Shown here in pieces: positions 5,645 through 7,539 of a stretch of 7,539 bases of DNA. Within the stretch, counting starts at the first letter, position 1; each line of letters starts with the position of its first letter. The translations under genes were made by a program, and so were the position numbers. Source of the stretch: an uncultured Elusimicrobiales bacterium. GTDB lineage: Bacteria > Elusimicrobiota > Elusimicrobia > Elusimicrobiales > Elusimicrobiaceae. Under the pieces are notes generated by a model, which was not told the DNA's origin, did no database searches, and saw only the letters and a program-made list of their open reading frames with translations. The stretch is taken from positions 1-7,539 of the forward strand of contig CALUZE010000061.1 of assembly GCA_944325235.1 (NCBI GenBank), in the 5' to 3' direction.

Positions 5645-6811
5645 TTAGAACTTCACGTTGACACCGGCTTGATAGACGGTGGCATCCTGCTGGCCGTTGT
5701 GATCAGCTTTCATGTCCGTCCCCAGTTTGGCATAGCCGATACCGGCGAACAAGCCAACGTTTTCGTTGTGCTGGTAGGTGGCGGTCAAGTCCGCTTCCCA
5801 CGTGGCCGCGTCTTTGCCGGATCTTTCCTGGAAGGCAAAGCCGTCCAAGGCAAACGTCCATTTGTCCCAGTTGTAGTCCAAGCCGACGTTGAAAATGCGT
5901 TTGCCATTCAAAGCGTTATACAACGCATCGCCACCAAAATAGGTTTTGCCGTACACTAAACCCGGGGCATAAGCACCGTATTCAGACACAACACCTTTTT
6001 GGTAGATAAAGGCGGCTCTGGGCGTAAAAGCGTCCATATGCAAGGCGCCTTCCGCTCTGACCAAGTACGGCGTATCGCTGCTTTCTTTAATCAAGCGGCT
6101 GCCGTTGTGGCCGCGGGCATATTCCACGCTCAAGGCACCGGCTTGCGGCATCATGGACAATTTAGCCCCGTAGAAACCCTGGTATTCATCCTGCCAGTCA
6201 TTGTTTCTGTAGGTATAGCCATACACTTGGGCTTTGACCATATCCGTCAGGTTCATGCGGAAATCAATACCGTAGAAGTCTGCGTCACGTACAGCTTCCG
6301 CTTCCATCAAGTTTTGGGTTTTACCGGCAATCAAGGTCAAGGCCTTTACATCGTCGGCATAGGTCAGTTTGGCCGCATCCAGCGAGGTGACCGGGCTGGA
6401 CAACGCAGCCATATACCCATGGCGCGGGCCAAAATACAATAAGGCGCTGTCTTCATCGCCGTAGAATTGGCGGCCGAGGGTGATTTCAAAGCGGTCCATT
6501 AAATTGGACAAAACCATATTGGCTTCCGCCAAATAGATTTCATCTTGATAGGTGTTCAGGCTTCTGCCTTCATCAGCCCCGTCCCAAGGCGTATTGTACA
6601 CGAATTGGACATTCGCTCTTACGTCTTCGGTCAGTTCGGCAGACAAGCCGGCCATCACGCGGGAAGCCGCGCCGTTGGCATCGCTCTTTTGCGCATTGTT
6701 GTTGGCGCCAATTACTTCAATTTCGCCAATGGCGTCTACATTATCTACGATAGCGGCGCTGGTAGGCCAAGCCATCGTAAGGACTAAAAATAAGCCCAGT
6801 AGTTTCTTCAT
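5645..6811 (-). CDS. Predicted outer-membrane beta-barrel protein, porin-like, family not identified
   Basis: The 388-residue product begins with a clear Sec signal peptide: MKK, a hydrophobic core LLGLFLVLTMAW, then PTSA/A with cleavage near residue 19 or 20. The mature part has alternating short amphipathic strands with many Tyr, Gly and Asp turns (for example VKAQVYGYTYRNNDW and FNVGLDYNWDKWTFALDGFAF) and ends in VYQAGVNVKF, with the C-terminal Phe that the BAM complex recognises. This architecture fits an outer-membrane barrel, probably a porin or substrate channel. The block GRQFYGDEDSALLYFGP recalls the alginate-export type of porin, but I cannot assign a family or substrate. The ATG at 6811 follows AGGAGG at 10 nt, slightly long spacing. 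It has its own promoter and strong terminator, so it is monocistronic, and it may be well expressed. Confidence 0.8.
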   Translation of the reverse strand: MKKLLGLFLVLTMAWPTSAAIVDNVDAIGEIEVIGANNNAQKSDANGAASRVMAGLSAELTEDVRANVQFVYNTPWDGADEGRSLNTYQDEIYLAEANMVLSNLMDRFEITLGRQFYGDEDSALLYFGPRHGYMAALSSPVTSLDAAKLTYADDVKALTLIAGKTQNLMEAEAVRDADFYGIDFRMNLTDMVKAQVYGYTYRNNDWQDEYQGFYGAKLSMMPQAGALSVEYARGHNGSRLIKESSDTPYLVRAEGALHMDAFTPRAAFIYQKGVVSEYGAYAPGLVYGKTYFGGDALYNALNGKRIFNVGLDYNWDKWTFALDGFAFQERSGKDAATWEADLTATYQHNENVGLFAGIGYAKLGTDMKADHNGQQDATVYQAGVNVKF

Positions 6812-6855
6812 TTAGTTGCATCCTCCTGTGTAATTTTAAACTACCCTACCCTCCC

Positions 6856-6884
6856 ATTGAACCTTATTCCCGCGCGTTTGGCAA
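6856..6884 (-). promoter_or_regulatory. Likely promoter of the outer-membrane protein gene
   Basis: On the minus strand TTGCCA (6884-6879, 5 of 6 to the -35 consensus) and TTCAAT (6861-6856, 4 of 6 to the -10 consensus) are separated by exactly 17 nt. Initiation near 6849 gives a leader of about 38 nt that contains AGGAGG. The -10 box is only fair, so this is a plausible rather than certain call. Confidence 0.45.
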
Positions 6885-6890
6885 GCCAAA
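6877..6890. promoter_or_regulatory. Palindrome overlapping the -35 box, possible operator
   Basis: TTTGGCAAGCCAAA is a perfect 14-bp palindrome (TTTGGC, 2 nt, GCCAAA). It covers the proposed -35 box of the minus-strand outer-membrane protein gene and lies 14 nt before the -35 box of the plus-strand promoter. A bound regulator could affect one or both promoters. No regulator gene adjoins it, so its function is inferred from position and symmetry only. Confidence 0.35.
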
Positions 6891-6903
6891 AACAAACTGG
6901 GCC

Positions 6904-6932
6904 TTGACAGGCGTTTTTAGAACTGGTATGCT
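6904..6932 (+). promoter_or_regulatory. Strong sigma-70-type promoter for a short plus-strand transcript
   Basis: A perfect TTGACA (6904-6909), a 17-nt spacer and TATGCT (6927-6932) form the best promoter in the window. It points right, away from the outer-membrane protein gene and towards a gene on the opposite strand. No gene of normal length lies between it and the terminator at 7046-7077, so its product should be a short RNA starting near 6939. Confidence 0.6.
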
Positions 6933-6938
6933 ATCTCT

Positions 6939-7077
6939 CCTGTTAATTAAACCATTTTTTAAAAATAGGGAAAAATGCTTTTTTACCGTCTGAGAATGAA
7001 TTTTTGTTTCTCCTAACTTAAAAAGCATTTTTTGCCCGATTAAACAAAAAATCCCGCGTGTAACACGCGGGATTTTT
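6939..7077 (+). ncRNA. Candidate structured small RNA of about 140 nt
   Basis: The AT-rich stretch lies between a strong plus-strand promoter and a rho-independent terminator. Within it, 6971-6983 (AAAAATGCTTTTT) and 7020-7032 (AAAAAGCATTTTT) are perfect 13-nt complements, extended at the base by GGG (6968-6970) and CCC (7035-7037) across a 2-nt bulge. Inside lies a smaller hairpin, GAGAA (6992-6996) with TTCTC (7008-7012). Promoter, nested stem and terminator together are the signature of a free-standing sRNA. I could not match it to tmRNA, RNase P RNA or SRP RNA. A long stem with an internal loop recalls 6S RNA in general shape only. A 13-codon frame (6975-7016, starting MLFYRLR) lies within it, so a tiny peptide gene is the alternative. 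The ends are estimates. Confidence 0.4.
7046..7077. terminator. Bidirectional rho-independent terminator
   Basis: ATCCCGCGTG (7051-7060) pairs perfectly with CACGCGGGAT (7064-7073) around a 3-nt loop. A residues on the left and T residues on the right extend the stem and give a T run on either strand. On the minus strand it ends the PPC-domain gene, whose stop is 16 nt away; on the plus strand it would end the candidate small RNA. Confidence 0.9.
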
Positions 7078-7092
7078 GGATTAGTTTGGCTG

Positions 7093-7521
7093 TTAAGCCC
7101 AGAGCGAAAGTTTGGTCACTTTGTCCGATCTTCTCACTTTCGGTTCGCCCACCAGCTCCTGGATATACGCTTCGCACACGTATATTTTGGTGCCCGGGAA
7201 CAAGTGTCCGCCAATGGCTTGGTTGTCTTTGCCGGCCATCACCACGTGGGCGTGGACCTGCGGGCGGTTGTCCTGGATGCTGATGTTGCCGCACAGGCTG
7301 ATGAGTTCCATCTCCTGGTTGATGACGGTTTTGTTGTATTTCTTTTTGCCTTGGTCGTAGCAGCCAATGGTGGCGTTAGATACTGAACCCACGACGTTTA
7401 CAATACCGCATTTTACTTGGTTGTCGTGGCAAAAATCAGCGAGCGACTCCAACAAATCCTTGCCTTTAGGAAGCCTGAAAAGATATGTCCGTCCGGTCAA
7501 GTAAGGTTTTTCTTCTGCCAT
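7093..7521 (-). CDS. PPC/DUF296-domain protein, possible DNA-binding protein
   Basis: The 142-residue soluble protein is almost entirely one PPC (plants and prokaryotes conserved, DUF296) domain. Family landmarks are GRTYLFRLPKGKDLLESL (10-27), GIVNVVGSVSNATIG (39-53), and the conserved run with HAH (90-92) and GGHLFPGTKIYVCEAYIQEL (104-123). In plants the domain accompanies AT-hooks in nuclear proteins; in bacteria it occurs alone, forms trimers, and its role is poorly known. No AT-hook is present here. H90, H92 and H106 are placed as a possible metal site, which is inference from their clustering in the motif. The ATG at 7521 follows AGGAG at 6 nt, a good ribosome site. Its promoter lies beyond the window edge. 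It ends in a bidirectional terminator shared with the opposite-strand small RNA candidate. Confidence 0.85.
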   Translation of the reverse strand: MAEEKPYLTGRTYLFRLPKGKDLLESLADFCHDNQVKCGIVNVVGSVSNATIGCYDQGKKKYNKTVINQEMELISLCGNISIQDNRPQVHAHVVMAGKDNQAIGGHLFPGTKIYVCEAYIQELVGEPKVRRSDKVTKLSLWA

Positions 7522-7539
7522 TTTATTCTCCTATCGGGC

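Noticed and set aside
5383..5661. 92-codon plus-strand frame after hydG
   Set aside because: It starts beside the hydG terminator, reads through both terminators and is Pro/Arg-rich without a domain.
6939..7077. tmRNA (ssrA), considered because smpB is in the window
   Set aside because: The region is far too short and shows no tRNA-Ala-like ends or tag peptide frame.

Overview
The window looks like an ordinary stretch of chromosome from a Gram-negative (diderm), anaerobic bacterium. It holds six protein genes, one tRNA gene and one candidate small RNA, and I see no mobile element, phage gene or CRISPR array. The diderm call rests on a signal-peptide protein that ends like an outer-membrane barrel (5645-6811). 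The anaerobe call rests on HydG, a maturase for [FeFe] hydrogenase. The mix of proteins would suit a gut member of the Elusimicrobiota, but that is an inference from gene content and protein style, not something the sequence proves.

Left part (1-3918, all on the minus strand): smpB, tRNA-Leu(CAG), ftsQ, ftsA and ftsZ, in transcription order. ftsZ runs off the left edge. No convincing terminator separates these genes, so they could form one unit that couples ribosome rescue, a leucine tRNA and the core of the divisome. FtsQ is the bitopic scaffold, FtsA tethers FtsZ to the membrane, and FtsZ forms the ring. The murein synthesis genes that often precede ftsQ are absent; a tRNA ends 22 nt before its start codon instead. 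A consensus -10 box just before ftsA suggests a second promoter for ftsAZ.

Middle (3916-5422): smpB and hydG diverge from a 71-nt spacer with strong mirror symmetry. Each gene has an extended -10 box only 6 nt before its ATG and no Shine-Dalgarno sequence, so both transcripts may be leaderless. hydG stands alone, with its own terminator and no hydE, hydF or hydrogenase gene in view.

Right part (5423-7539): a GC-rich spacer without a recognisable gene, then an outer-membrane protein gene on the minus strand. Next comes an AT-rich intergenic region with a strong plus-strand promoter, a long inverted repeat and a terminator, which together look like a small RNA gene of about 140 nt. Last is a minus-strand gene for a small PPC/DUF296-domain protein.

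The points most worth a second look are the mirror-image leaderless promoters of smpB and hydG, the candidate small RNA at about 6939-7077, and the tRNA-ftsQAZ arrangement.
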